From Sphingomonas sp. (GTDB lineage: Bacteria; Pseudomonadota; Alphaproteobacteria; Sphingomonadales; Sphingomonadaceae): a DNA stretch of 64,000 nucleotides. Location of the stretch: contig JAFOMG010000024.1 in NCBI GenBank assembly GCA_017418975.1, forward strand, positions 62,001-126,000. The letters run 5' to 3'. Within the stretch, counting starts at the first letter, position 1. Each line of letters starts with the position of its first letter. The notes beneath the pieces are model-generated. The model was not told the origin of the DNA. It searched no databases and worked only from the letters and a program-made list of their open reading frames with translations. The translations under genes were made by a program, and so were the position numbers. Below, one piece after another: positions 24,103 through 32,400 of this stretch.

Positions 24103-25488
24103 CTAGTCCCCCGGCTTCACGTCCTTGCCGAACATCACGGCCTTCAGGTTCATGAACTCGTGCATGCCCCAGGGACCGAGCTCGCGGCCATGGCCGGAGA
24201 GCTTCACCCCGCCGAACGGCGCCTCGGGCGTGGAGGCGAGCAGCGAGTTCACCGCCGTCATGCCCGACTGGATGTCGCGGGCGAAGCGCTCGATCTCGGC
24301 TTCGTCCTTGGTCCAGACCGCCGAACCAAGGCCATAGGGCACGTCATTGGCCAGCGCGATCGCCGCGTCGATATCCTTCACCTTGTAGACGGCGGCGACC
24401 GGCCCGAAGATCTCCTCCTTCGCCACGTCCGATTCGGGATCCAGGTCGGTCAGCACGCCCGGCGTCATCCAGGCCCCTTCCCGCGCGATCTTCTCCGCGC
24501 CGAAACGCAGGGTCGCGCCCTCGGCCACGGCACGCGCGACCTGCTCGAGCACCGTGTCGCGCTGGGCAGTGCTGGAGAGCGGGCCCATGCCCGCCCCCTG
24601 CGCCATCGGATCGCCGATCTCCACTGCCTTCATCCCCGCCTCGAACCGGTCGAGGAAGGCGTCGTACACATCGGCATGGACGATCATCCGCTTGGCGCAG
24701 ATGCAGCTTTGCCCGGCATTCTGGATGCGCGCGGTGACCGCCGTCTTCGCCGCCAGCTCCAGATCGGCCGAAGGCATCACGATCAGCGGGTCGGATCCGC
24801 CCAGCTCGAGCACCACCTTCTTGAGCGCCCGGCCGGCCGCCTGCGCCACCTGCGCACCCGCGCCTTCGCTGCCGGTGAGCGTCACCGCCACCACGCGCCG
24901 GTCGGCGATGATCGCCGAGACCTTGTCGGACTTAATCGCCAGGTTCTGGAACAGCCCGTCGGGCGCGCCGGCCGCGCTCGCCATCTGCTGGATCAGCGCC
25001 GCGCAGCCCTGCACGTTCGAAGCGTGCTTCAACAGGCCGACATTGCCCGCCATGATCGTCGGCGCGAGGAAACGCACGACCTGCCAATAGGGGAAGTTCC
25101 ACGGCATCACCGCCAGCACCGGCCCCATCGGCAGCCAGCGCGCCACCGCATGGCCGCCGCCCGCGGTCCGCACCGTCGTCGGCTCCAGATAAGCGGGGCC
25201 GTTCTCCGCATAATGGCGGAAGCCGCTGATGCACTTCTCCACCTCGGCAACCGCGCTGGCCAGCGTCTTGCCCATCTCCCTGGTCGCGGTCTCGGCCAGA
25301 TGCTGCTTGTTCGCTTCCCAGGCGTCGGCGATCCTGCCCAGCAACGCGGTCCGCTGCTCGAGCGGCGAATCGCGCCAGGAGCGGAAAGCCGCATCGGCGC
25401 GGGCGAGCGCCGTCTCGATCCCGTCCGCGTCCAGCTCCCGATAGGTGCCGACCGTCTCGCCGGTGGCAGGATTGATGCTGGTGAACAT
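24103..25488 (-). CDS. NAD(P)-dependent aldehyde dehydrogenase (succinate-semialdehyde type)
   Basis: 461 residues from ATG 25488, with AAGGAGAAG upstream; a longer in-frame reading to 25728 overlaps xseB. The start FTSINPATGETVGTYRELD is typical of the shorter succinate-semialdehyde dehydrogenase branch. Catalytic residues are Glu in VLELGGSDP and Cys in GQSCICAKR; EEIFGPVAAV is the conserved C-terminal motif. It oxidises an aldehyde, possibly succinate semialdehyde, to the acid in the cytoplasm. It is divergent from xseB and has no operon partner here. Confidence 0.92.
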   Translation of the reverse strand: MFTSINPATGETVGTYRELDADGIETALARADAAFRSWRDSPLEQRTALLGRIADAWEANKQHLAETATREMGKTLASAVAEVEKCISGFRHYAENGPAYLEPTTVRTAGGGHAVARWLPMGPVLAVMPWNFPYWQVVRFLAPTIMAGNVGLLKHASNVQGCAALIQQMASAAGAPDGLFQNLAIKSDKVSAIIADRRVVAVTLTGSEGAGAQVAQAAGRALKKVVLELGGSDPLIVMPSADLELAAKTAVTARIQNAGQSCICAKRMIVHADVYDAFLDRFEAGMKAVEIGDPMAQGAGMGPLSSTAQRDTVLEQVARAVAEGATLRFGAEKIAREGAWMTPGVLTDLDPESDVAKEEIFGPVAAVYKVKDIDAAIALANDVPYGLGSAVWTKDEAEIERFARDIQSGMTAVNSLLASTPEAPFGGVKLSGHGRELGPWGMHEFMNLKAVMFGKDVKPGD

Positions 25489-25581
25489 GCGCGCTTCTCC
25501 TTGGGCCCGATCCCGTAACGCGCAGCTAGGAAGCGGGATGCGCGGTTGCAATCGCGCCCCGGCCCGGCGCATAGCGAAACC

Positions 25582-25827
25582 ATGGCAGAAGAAGCGGACG
25601 TCACCGCGCTCTCGTTCGAGGAAGCGCTGAAGGAACTGGAACGCATCGTCGCGCGGCTGGAGAGCGGCGAGGCGCAGCTCCAGGAAGCGATCGACCTCTA
25701 TGAGCGGGGCGACCGGCTGCGCCGGCAATGCGCCGCGCGGCTCGACGCCGCCCAGGCGCGGATCGAGGCAATCCGCACCGACGCCGAAGGGCGGGCCGCG
25801 GGCACCGCCCCCTTCGCCGCCGGCTGA
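25582..25827 (+). CDS. xseB: Exodeoxyribonuclease VII small subunit
   Basis: 81 residues from ATG 25582. The pattern LSFEEALKELERIVARLESG followed by LQEAIDLYERGDRLRRQC is diagnostic of XseB. The small subunit binds along the XseA large subunit and is needed for processive single-strand DNA degradation in repair. The ispA start lies 8 bases after its stop, the usual xseB-ispA order in proteobacteria. xseA is not in the window. Confidence 0.95.
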   Translation: MAEEADVTALSFEEALKELERIVARLESGEAQLQEAIDLYERGDRLRRQCAARLDAAQARIEAIRTDAEGRAAGTAPFAAG

Positions 25828-25835
25828 ACCACGCC

Positions 25836-26735
25836 ATGGCGCACGCCTCCCTCGCGCTGCAGGCGGCGCTCAAGCAGGTCTCGGCGGAAATGGACCGCCA
25901 GTTCGACCTGCTGCTGGCGATTCCCTCCGATCCGCGCGAGGGGCTGTACCGTGCGATGCGCCATGCCGCGATCGGCGGCGGCAAGCGGCTGCGCCCGCTG
26001 CTCGTCTCCGCCACCGCGCAGCTGTTCGGCGTCGACAGGACCTGCATCGCGCGCACCGCGCTCGCGCTGGAATGCATCCATGTCTATTCGCTGATCCATG
26101 ACGATCTGCCGGCGATGGACGATGACGACATGCGCCGCGGCAAGCCGACGGTGCACCGCGAATTCGACGAGGCGACCGCGATCCTGGCCGGCGACTGCCT
26201 GCATGCGCTCGCCTTCGAAGTGATCGCGGACGAGCGCACCCATCCCGATCCCTTTGTCCGCATCGAGCTGTCGGGCACGCTCGCCCTCGCCGCCGGTCCG
26301 GCCGGCATGGCGGGCGGGCAGATGATGGACCTGGAGGCCGAGAAGGCCAGCTTCGACCTCGCCACCGTCACCCGGCTGCAGGCGATGAAGACCGGCGCGC
26401 TGATCAGCTGCGCGGTGGAGAGCGGCGCGATCCTGGGCCGGGCGCCGCAGGAGGGCCGCACCGGCCTGCGCGGCTATGCCCGCGACGTGGGCCTTGCCTT
26501 CCAGATCGCCGACGACATCCTCGATGCCGAGGGTGACGAGGCGCTGGTCGGCAAGAAGCTGCACAAGGACGGCGCGGCGGGCAAGGAGACCTTCCTCTCG
26601 CTGCTCGGCATGGACCGCGCGCGGGCGCAGGCGCAAATGCTGGTCGAACAGGCGATCGCGCATCTTAAGCCCTATGGCGCCGAGGCCGATCTGCTGCGCG
26701 ATATCGCCCGCTATACATTGGAACGCGACCGGTGA
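25836..26735 (+). CDS. ispA: Farnesyl diphosphate synthase (polyprenyl synthetase)
   Basis: 299 residues, the normal size, starting at ATG 25836. Both Asp-rich motifs are present: DDLPAMDDDDMRRGKPT (first, near residue 89) and QIADDILDAEGD (second). GGKRLRPLL binds pyrophosphate. The enzyme condenses isopentenyl diphosphate with dimethylallyl and geranyl diphosphate to make farnesyl diphosphate for quinones, hopanoids, carotenoids and undecaprenyl phosphate. dxs, frequent as the next gene in other bacteria, is absent; coaD follows instead after 37 bases. Confidence 0.94.
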   Translation: MAHASLALQAALKQVSAEMDRQFDLLLAIPSDPREGLYRAMRHAAIGGGKRLRPLLVSATAQLFGVDRTCIARTALALECIHVYSLIHDDLPAMDDDDMRRGKPTVHREFDEATAILAGDCLHALAFEVIADERTHPDPFVRIELSGTLALAAGPAGMAGGQMMDLEAEKASFDLATVTRLQAMKTGALISCAVESGAILGRAPQEGRTGLRGYARDVGLAFQIADDILDAEGDEALVGKKLHKDGAAGKETFLSLLGMDRARAQAQMLVEQAIAHLKPYGAEADLLRDIARYTLERDR

Positions 26736-26772
26736 CTTATTCTTGCCGTCATCGCGACGGAGGAAAGGACCT

Positions 26773-27282
26773 ATGACTGTGCGCACCGGCGTCTATCCCG
26801 GCACCTTCGATCCGATCACGCTCGGCCATATGGACATCATCCGGCGCGGCGCGAAGCTGTGCGACCGGCTGGTGATCGGCGTGACCACCAATCCCTCCAA
26901 GAACCCGATGTTCACCGTCGAGGAGCGGATGGAGATGGTGAAGCGCGAAGTGGCGGGGATCGCGGGCGAGATCCATGTCGTCAGCTTCGATTCGCTGCTG
27001 ATGGACTTTGCCGAGCGCGAGGGTGCCAGCATGATCGTCCGCGGCCTGCGCGCCGTCGCCGATTTCGAATATGAATATCAGATGGCCGGCATGAACCAGC
27101 AGTTGAACAGCCGGATCGAGACGGTCTTCCTGATGGCCGATGTCTCGCTCCAGCCGATCGCCAGCCGGCTGGTCAAGGAAATCGCGCTCTATGGCGGCGA
27201 TATCCGCAAGTTCGTGCCGGCCGCCGTCCATGCCGAGATGACCGCGCGCATCGCCGTGATCGGTCGCAAAGGGAGTGGTTGA
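26773..27282 (+). CDS. coaD: Pantetheine-phosphate adenylyltransferase
   Basis: 169 residues; GGAGGAAAGG lies just upstream of ATG 26773. The nucleotidyltransferase signature GTFDPITLGH is at residues 8-17, with RGLRAVADFEYEYQMA and the ISSR-like region (SRLVKEIALYGGDI) later. It transfers AMP from ATP to 4'-phosphopantetheine, the fourth step of CoA synthesis, in the cytoplasm. It is likely part of the run xseB-ispA-coaD-cyclophilin-queA. Confidence 0.96.
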   Translation: MTVRTGVYPGTFDPITLGHMDIIRRGAKLCDRLVIGVTTNPSKNPMFTVEERMEMVKREVAGIAGEIHVVSFDSLLMDFAEREGASMIVRGLRAVADFEYEYQMAGMNQQLNSRIETVFLMADVSLQPIASRLVKEIALYGGDIRKFVPAAVHAEMTARIAVIGRKGSG

Positions 27283-27339
27283 GGCCACGCTATTGGTCTA
27301 GAGCGCCTGTCGAGGGTGTATATCCGAGTGGGGAATTTG

Positions 27340-28083
27340 ATGCGTTTGTTTGCCGCACTGGCCGCCACGGCCCTGATGATGTTCGCCACGCCCGCCCTTG
27401 CCCAGGGCGGCGGGGGCAAGGCCCGCAAGCCGGCCGCCGAGCCGCTCAAGGGCGTGAGCGCGGAGGATGTGAACAGCATCCATCCCGCGGTGGTGCCCGC
27501 GGATCCGGCCGAGACCTGGGTGCTCGACCTGTCGACCGGCGGCCGCGTGCTGATCCGGCTGCGCCCCGATGCCGCGCCCAAGATGGTCGAGCGGATCAAG
27601 ACGCTCACCCGCCGCCATTTCTATGACGGGCTGACTTTCCATCGCGTGGTCGACGATCCCTATTACATGGCGCAGGGCGGCGATCCCAAGGGCAACGGCA
27701 CCGGCGATTCCGACCTGCCCAACGTGCCGGCCGAGTTCAACAACCTGCCGCATGTGCGCGGCACCGTCGCCGCCGCCCGTCGCGGCGCGCCGGACCATGC
27801 CACGCCCGCGCAGAAGACCGAGGCCGAGAACAGCGCGAACAGCCAGTTCTACATCATGATGTCGCCCAAGCTCGCCTTCGATCACGATTATACCGTGTTC
27901 GGCCGGGTCGTTGCCGGCATGGAATGGGTCGACAAGATCGAGCGGGGCGAGCCGCCGGCCAACCCGACGAAGATCGTCCACGCCTATATCCAGTCGGACA
28001 ACCCGCCGCCCTATGCCAACCTGCCGGCCGATGCCCCCAAGGCGCTGCCGCCGGGCGAAGTGAAGGCGACGCTGCCGCAATAA
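27340..28083 (+). CDS. Exported cyclophilin-type peptidyl-prolyl isomerase
   Basis: 247 residues from ATG 27340 (GTGGGGA upstream); a GTG at 27316 in frame is a weaker option. A signal peptide (MRLFAALAATALMMFATP, then ALAQ) is followed by a low-complexity linker and the cyclophilin domain: TRRHFYDGLTFHRVV, MAQGGDPKGNGTG, FNNLPHVRGTVAAAR, NSANSQFYIMM and DHDYTVFGRVVAGM. These carry the expected active-site Arg, Phe and Gln residues. It catalyses proline isomerisation, here in the periplasm. The C-terminal Pro-rich extension is common in alphaproteobacterial members. Confidence 0.94.
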   Translation: MRLFAALAATALMMFATPALAQGGGGKARKPAAEPLKGVSAEDVNSIHPAVVPADPAETWVLDLSTGGRVLIRLRPDAAPKMVERIKTLTRRHFYDGLTFHRVVDDPYYMAQGGDPKGNGTGDSDLPNVPAEFNNLPHVRGTVAAARRGAPDHATPAQKTEAENSANSQFYIMMSPKLAFDHDYTVFGRVVAGMEWVDKIERGEPPANPTKIVHAYIQSDNPPPYANLPADAPKALPPGEVKATLPQ

Positions 28084-28112
28084 CGCGCGCCGGCCCCGGC
28101 GGAAACATATCC

Positions 28113-29159
28113 GTGAACGTAGACCTTTTCGACTTCGAGCTTCCGAACGACCGGATCGCGCTGCGCCCCGCCGCGCCGCGCGATTCGGCGCGCCTGCTCG
28201 TCCTCGACGGCGCCGAGACACGCGATCTGCGCGTCACCGACCTGCCCGGCCAGTTGCGGGCCGGCGATTGCCTGGTGTTCAACGACACCCGCGTGATCCC
28301 CGCCCAGCTCGAGGGCATGCGCGGAGAGGCCAGGATCGGCGCCACGCTCCACAAGCGCGAGGGGCCGCGCCGCTGGCGCGCCTTCATCCGCAACGCCAAG
28401 CGGCTGCGCGACGGCGACACGATCGATTTCGGCCAGGGCGTCACCGCCACGGCCGGAGACCGCGCCGAGGACGGCAGCTTCGCGCTCGACTTCCAGGGCC
28501 ACGAGCCGGTCGAGCTGCTGCTGGCGCGCTGCGGCCGCATGCCGCTGCCGCCGTACATCGCCTCGAAGCGCCCCACCGATGCGCGCGATGCCGATGACTA
28601 CCAGACGATGTTCGCGAGCGCGCCCGGTGCCGTGGCGGCTCCGACGGCGGCGCTCCACTTCACGCCGGAACTGCTCGCCGCGCTCGACGCAGCCGGCATC
28701 GGCCATAGCATGCTGACTCTCCATGTCGGCGCGGGCACTTTCCTGCCGGTCAAGGCCGAGGACACGGTGGACCACAGGATGCATGCCGAATGGGGCCGCA
28801 TCGACCAGGCCACCGCCGACCGCCTCAACGCCGTCCGCGCCGGTGGCGGCCGAGTGATCGCGGTGGGCACCACCAGCCTGCGCCTGATCGAGAGCGCCGC
28901 GGGCGAGGACGGGCTGATCCGCCCCTTCGAAGGCGACACCGCGATCTTCATCACCCCGGGCTATCGCTTCAAGGGCGTGGACGGACTGGTCACCAACTTC
29001 CACCTGCCGCGCTCGACGCTGTTCATGCTGGTTTCTGCCCTGATGGGCCTCGACCGGATGCAGGCGGCCTATGCGCATGCGATCGCCGAGGGGTATCGGT
29101 TCTATTCCTATGGGGATGCGTCGCTGCTTTTGCCTGCGCCGGACTCATACCCCAAGTAA
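28113..29159 (+). CDS. queA: S-adenosylmethionine:tRNA ribosyltransferase-isomerase QueA
   Basis: 348 residues from GTG 28113 (VNVDLFDFELPNDRIALRPA). Typical segments are LVFNDTRVIPAQLEG, GRMPLPPYI, DYQTMFA, TLHVGAGTFLPVK, VGTTSLRLIES, VTNFHLPRSTLFMLVSAL and YRFYSYGDASLLLP. QueA transfers and isomerises the ribosyl part of SAM onto preQ1 in tRNA to make epoxyqueuosine. The last seven residues (APDSYPK) go beyond the usual end, and the DNA turns AT-rich right after the stop. tgt, its usual neighbour, lies at 44286, beyond the Rhs locus. Confidence 0.95.
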   Translation: MNVDLFDFELPNDRIALRPAAPRDSARLLVLDGAETRDLRVTDLPGQLRAGDCLVFNDTRVIPAQLEGMRGEARIGATLHKREGPRRWRAFIRNAKRLRDGDTIDFGQGVTATAGDRAEDGSFALDFQGHEPVELLLARCGRMPLPPYIASKRPTDARDADDYQTMFASAPGAVAAPTAALHFTPELLAALDAAGIGHSMLTLHVGAGTFLPVKAEDTVDHRMHAEWGRIDQATADRLNAVRAGGGRVIAVGTTSLRLIESAAGEDGLIRPFEGDTAIFITPGYRFKGVDGLVTNFHLPRSTLFMLVSALMGLDRMQAAYAHAIAEGYRFYSYGDASLLLPAPDSYPK

Positions 29160-29184
29160 CTGTAGCTGTCTTAAAGCATTTAAC

Positions 29185-29421
29185 CTACACGACTTTATAA
29201 ATCTTTACATGGCTTATGGAGGTATTGCCAGCATGAACCACCTGGCCCGCCAGCTCGCCATCACCCCAAGATTGGCTCATCATATGCAAATGATCCGTTC
29301 GACCTTCCTTAAGAGAATTAAGCTGCGCGATAATTCTATCAATACCGTCTACATCGACAAATATTTCAATCTCGTCGGCTATATTACCATCAACGACAGG
29401 CTTTAATTCATAGCTAATCAT
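29185..29421 (-). CDS. Imm32-like immunity protein of the Rhs toxin locus
   Basis: 78 residues. I chose ATG 29421 because GAGGG precedes it by six bases; GTG 29433 lacks a ribosome site. It starts 21 bases after the stop of the giant Rhs gene on the same strand. The sequence VDGIDRIIAQLNSLKEG, then DHLHMMSQSWGDGEL, matches the pattern I recall for immunity family Imm32 (G-x2-x-L/I-I-x2-L-x2-L, then H-x-H-L/M-M and SWG-x2-EL). Immunity proteins bind and block the toxin domain of the same locus in the cytoplasm. Its DNA is AT-rich (33% GC by hand count over 29161-29220), like the toxin tip. Convergent with queA, 25 bases away. Confidence 0.75.
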   Translation of the reverse strand: MISYELKPVVDGNIADEIEIFVDVDGIDRIIAQLNSLKEGRTDHLHMMSQSWGDGELAGQVVHAGNTSISHVKIYKVV

Positions 29422-29442
29422 AAAGACCCTCACGAGGAAGCA

Positions 29443-32400
29443 TCAATAAAGAGGATAATCTCTGGGAACAAAGGTATCACGCAGATTCTTAGGCCGGTGC
29501 ACTCCAACGTGAGGCCCCTTCGGCTCTGGATGACTAGCATCGATATGATAACCTCGACCGGTCTTGGGATTTACGAACGTTCCTCGGCCCGATATTGGGT
29601 CAGGGCCTTTTGGAATATAGCCCTTGGCCTTAAGCATATCTGCAGCTTCTACGGCGGTCTTTCCCTTAAAGGGATTAGCACCTAATCCCTTTACAGCCTG
29701 ACTCTCTATAGCTTTTATGCTTGTTCGCTCAACAACAACTGCTGCACGCGCACCGCGCAGGCCAGCTAGAGCAGCGTCTGCCAAGCCGGCAGTCAGAAGT
29801 GTAACCCCAACATCTAGAATTGCACCAGCAAAGTAAACCCCCGCTATTCCATAATCCCCCCGCCTCCAGGCAGCGACACCTTCTTTACCAAACATCAAAC
29901 CAGGCACCAATATCTCAGCACCGGTCTTGACCAATCCCCAATCTATCCAAGGTTTTTCGCTAGATTCTTGAGTGCGATATACAGTTACCGATAATACAGG
30001 ACGCGTACCATCACCTGATAGTGGAACACTTATAGCTTCTTCCACTACTACATTTCCGACAGGCCCGCGCGCCTCGGAGGCTCCTTCGCTCGGCAGCCTC
30101 GCTGCAAATGTCATTGTATCGGGTCCAAATTCGGCACTCCCCGGTACCGATTTTCTGTCCAAAGTTGGGCCGAATCCGCGATCTGCAGCGCTCCCATTCG
30201 AGGCCTCAGCTTGGACTTCTTCATCGACAACTAATCCAGCAGCAAGCCTCGCGCCGATCCGCTCGCCAATGGTACTCCCAATCACCTGCGGAAGCGCTGC
30301 CAGCACATTGTCGCCGAAGCTCGTCCCCTGGATCAGGCTGCGCGTCGCGGCGCCGGCGATCGCATCGGCCATGTTCGATGCCAGATCATTGCCAAAGCTG
30401 GCCGGGGTGACCAGCTTGTCGCCCCGATAGACAGCCCCCCCATCCAGATTCCGGCTGACCGTCCCGGCCGCCGCCGCGCCGATTCCGGCTGCCGCGACGC
30501 CGGCCCAGTCGAACTTCGGCTGCAACCCGGTAACGACGCCGACGCCTTGGGTGATCACGCTCGTTGCCGCCCCACGCGCGAGGTCGCCAAGGACCTTATA
30601 GCCTGTGCTGTCAGCTACGTTCGTCTGGATGGTTCCACCGAATGCGGCACCCGCCGCCGCTCCGATCGCCGCGAGCGCCACGCCCTTCCAGCTGAACCTG
30701 TCCTGCAGCCCCGTTGCCAGGCCGAAACCCTGGCTCGCGACGCTGCCGGCCGCCGCGCCGATGGCGACGCCGCCCACAGCAGCGGCCCCCGCCGATGCTC
30801 CCAGGGTCTGCGCGAGGAACGCCGCCGCCGCCCCCTTCGTCACGATCGTCACCACCACCGCGATCACCACCATGACGATCGTGCCGAGCACGCCGCCGCA
30901 TTTCTTCTTCTTCGGCTTGGCGGCCGGCTGCGGCGTGGTCGGGCTGGTGTCGCCCAGCGCCTCGAGCGGGTCATAGGGATTGAAGGTGCTCGCAGTGTTC
31001 GAGCTACGCAGCACGCCCGAGGGGATGACCAGCTGCTGCCCCTCGATCAGCGCGCCCGACGCCGTCATGCCATTGGCTTCGGCCAGGCGGAACCAGAGCG
31101 AAGCGTCGCCCCATAGCTGGGCCGCGATCGATTGCAGCGTGTCGCCCGACTGCACCGTGTAGCTGCCGCCCGAGCCGCCCTGCGTGTAGCTGGTGATCGG
31201 CGAGTAGCTCTGGTCGAAATCCACCTGCGAGACGGAAGTCGTCGAGCCGAGGCGGAACGGGCCGGTGCCGATCGCCGCCGTCCGATTGGTGATCGAAACC
31301 TGGTAGCTGGTCTCGAAGGTGCCGTTGTTGCCGAGATAGCCGTGCTGCTCGCCGCCGAAGCGATACCAGATCTCGTGCGGATCGCCCTGGCTGCCATTGT
31401 TGTCGGCTTCGTCGCGGCGAATCACCTGGCCGGCCATGTCGTTCACGAACGTCACGGTGCGCGGGCGACCGTCAGCGATTCCCACCGACGTCAGCTGCCC
31501 CCAGGCATTGCTGTAATAGGTGCTGGTGAAGACCGTGGTCTTGGTGATGTCGGCCCGGTAGCGGGTGGCCGACTGGACGGCACCGCCATACCAGACGAAA
31601 TCATTCTCGGTCCGCGACGTGGGCTGCGCGGCGCCGTTGCGGGTATTGATGGTATCGATGGCAACCACCGCGCCCAGCGCATAATTGCCGCCGGTGCCGA
31701 AATCATAGGTGTTGACGGTGGTGTAGGTGTCGCTGCCCTGCAGCCCCGACACAGTCTCGCGATAGAGCTGGCCCTTGGTGTTATATTCGAGCAGCCGGTC
31801 ATAGACGACGCCGGTGCCGTTGCCGGAATAGTCGGTCTGCCGGGTCAGCCGCCCCAGCCCGTCATATTGATACAGTGCCGCCAGCCGCTCGGCGGCGGTG
31901 CCCAGCTTGATCTTCACGGTCTTCAGATTGCCGAGCGCGTCATATTCATAGCGCTCGGCCTGATCGGCATTGGTTACCCAGCGCGTCGCCTGCACGCGCT
32001 GGCCCGCCGCGTCATAGAGCATGTCGATCCCGGTCGTGCTCCGGACGATCTGGCCGCTCACCAGCGCGCCCTGGCTCGTCACCACGCGGTTCATGCTGTC
32101 GTAGCGATACCATCGGTCGTCGGTCGTCGCCGCAGACGAGCGGTTGCCCTGGGCATCGAGCGTGTAGTGCAGCGCCCGCACATGGCGCACATTGCCGACC
32201 GCGTCGTACCAATAGCTCGTCGTCGAGGCCGCCACGGCGGCGCCCGCCTCGACGATCTGCGTCAGCCGGCCGAGGATATCGTAGGTGGCGGTCGCGTTGC
32301 GATAATCCTTGCGAAGGTTCGTCTGGTAGCGGCTGTTCTCCGAATATTGCTCGAGCGTGAGGTTGCCCCACAGATCATAGCCATAGGTCGTGGAACGATC

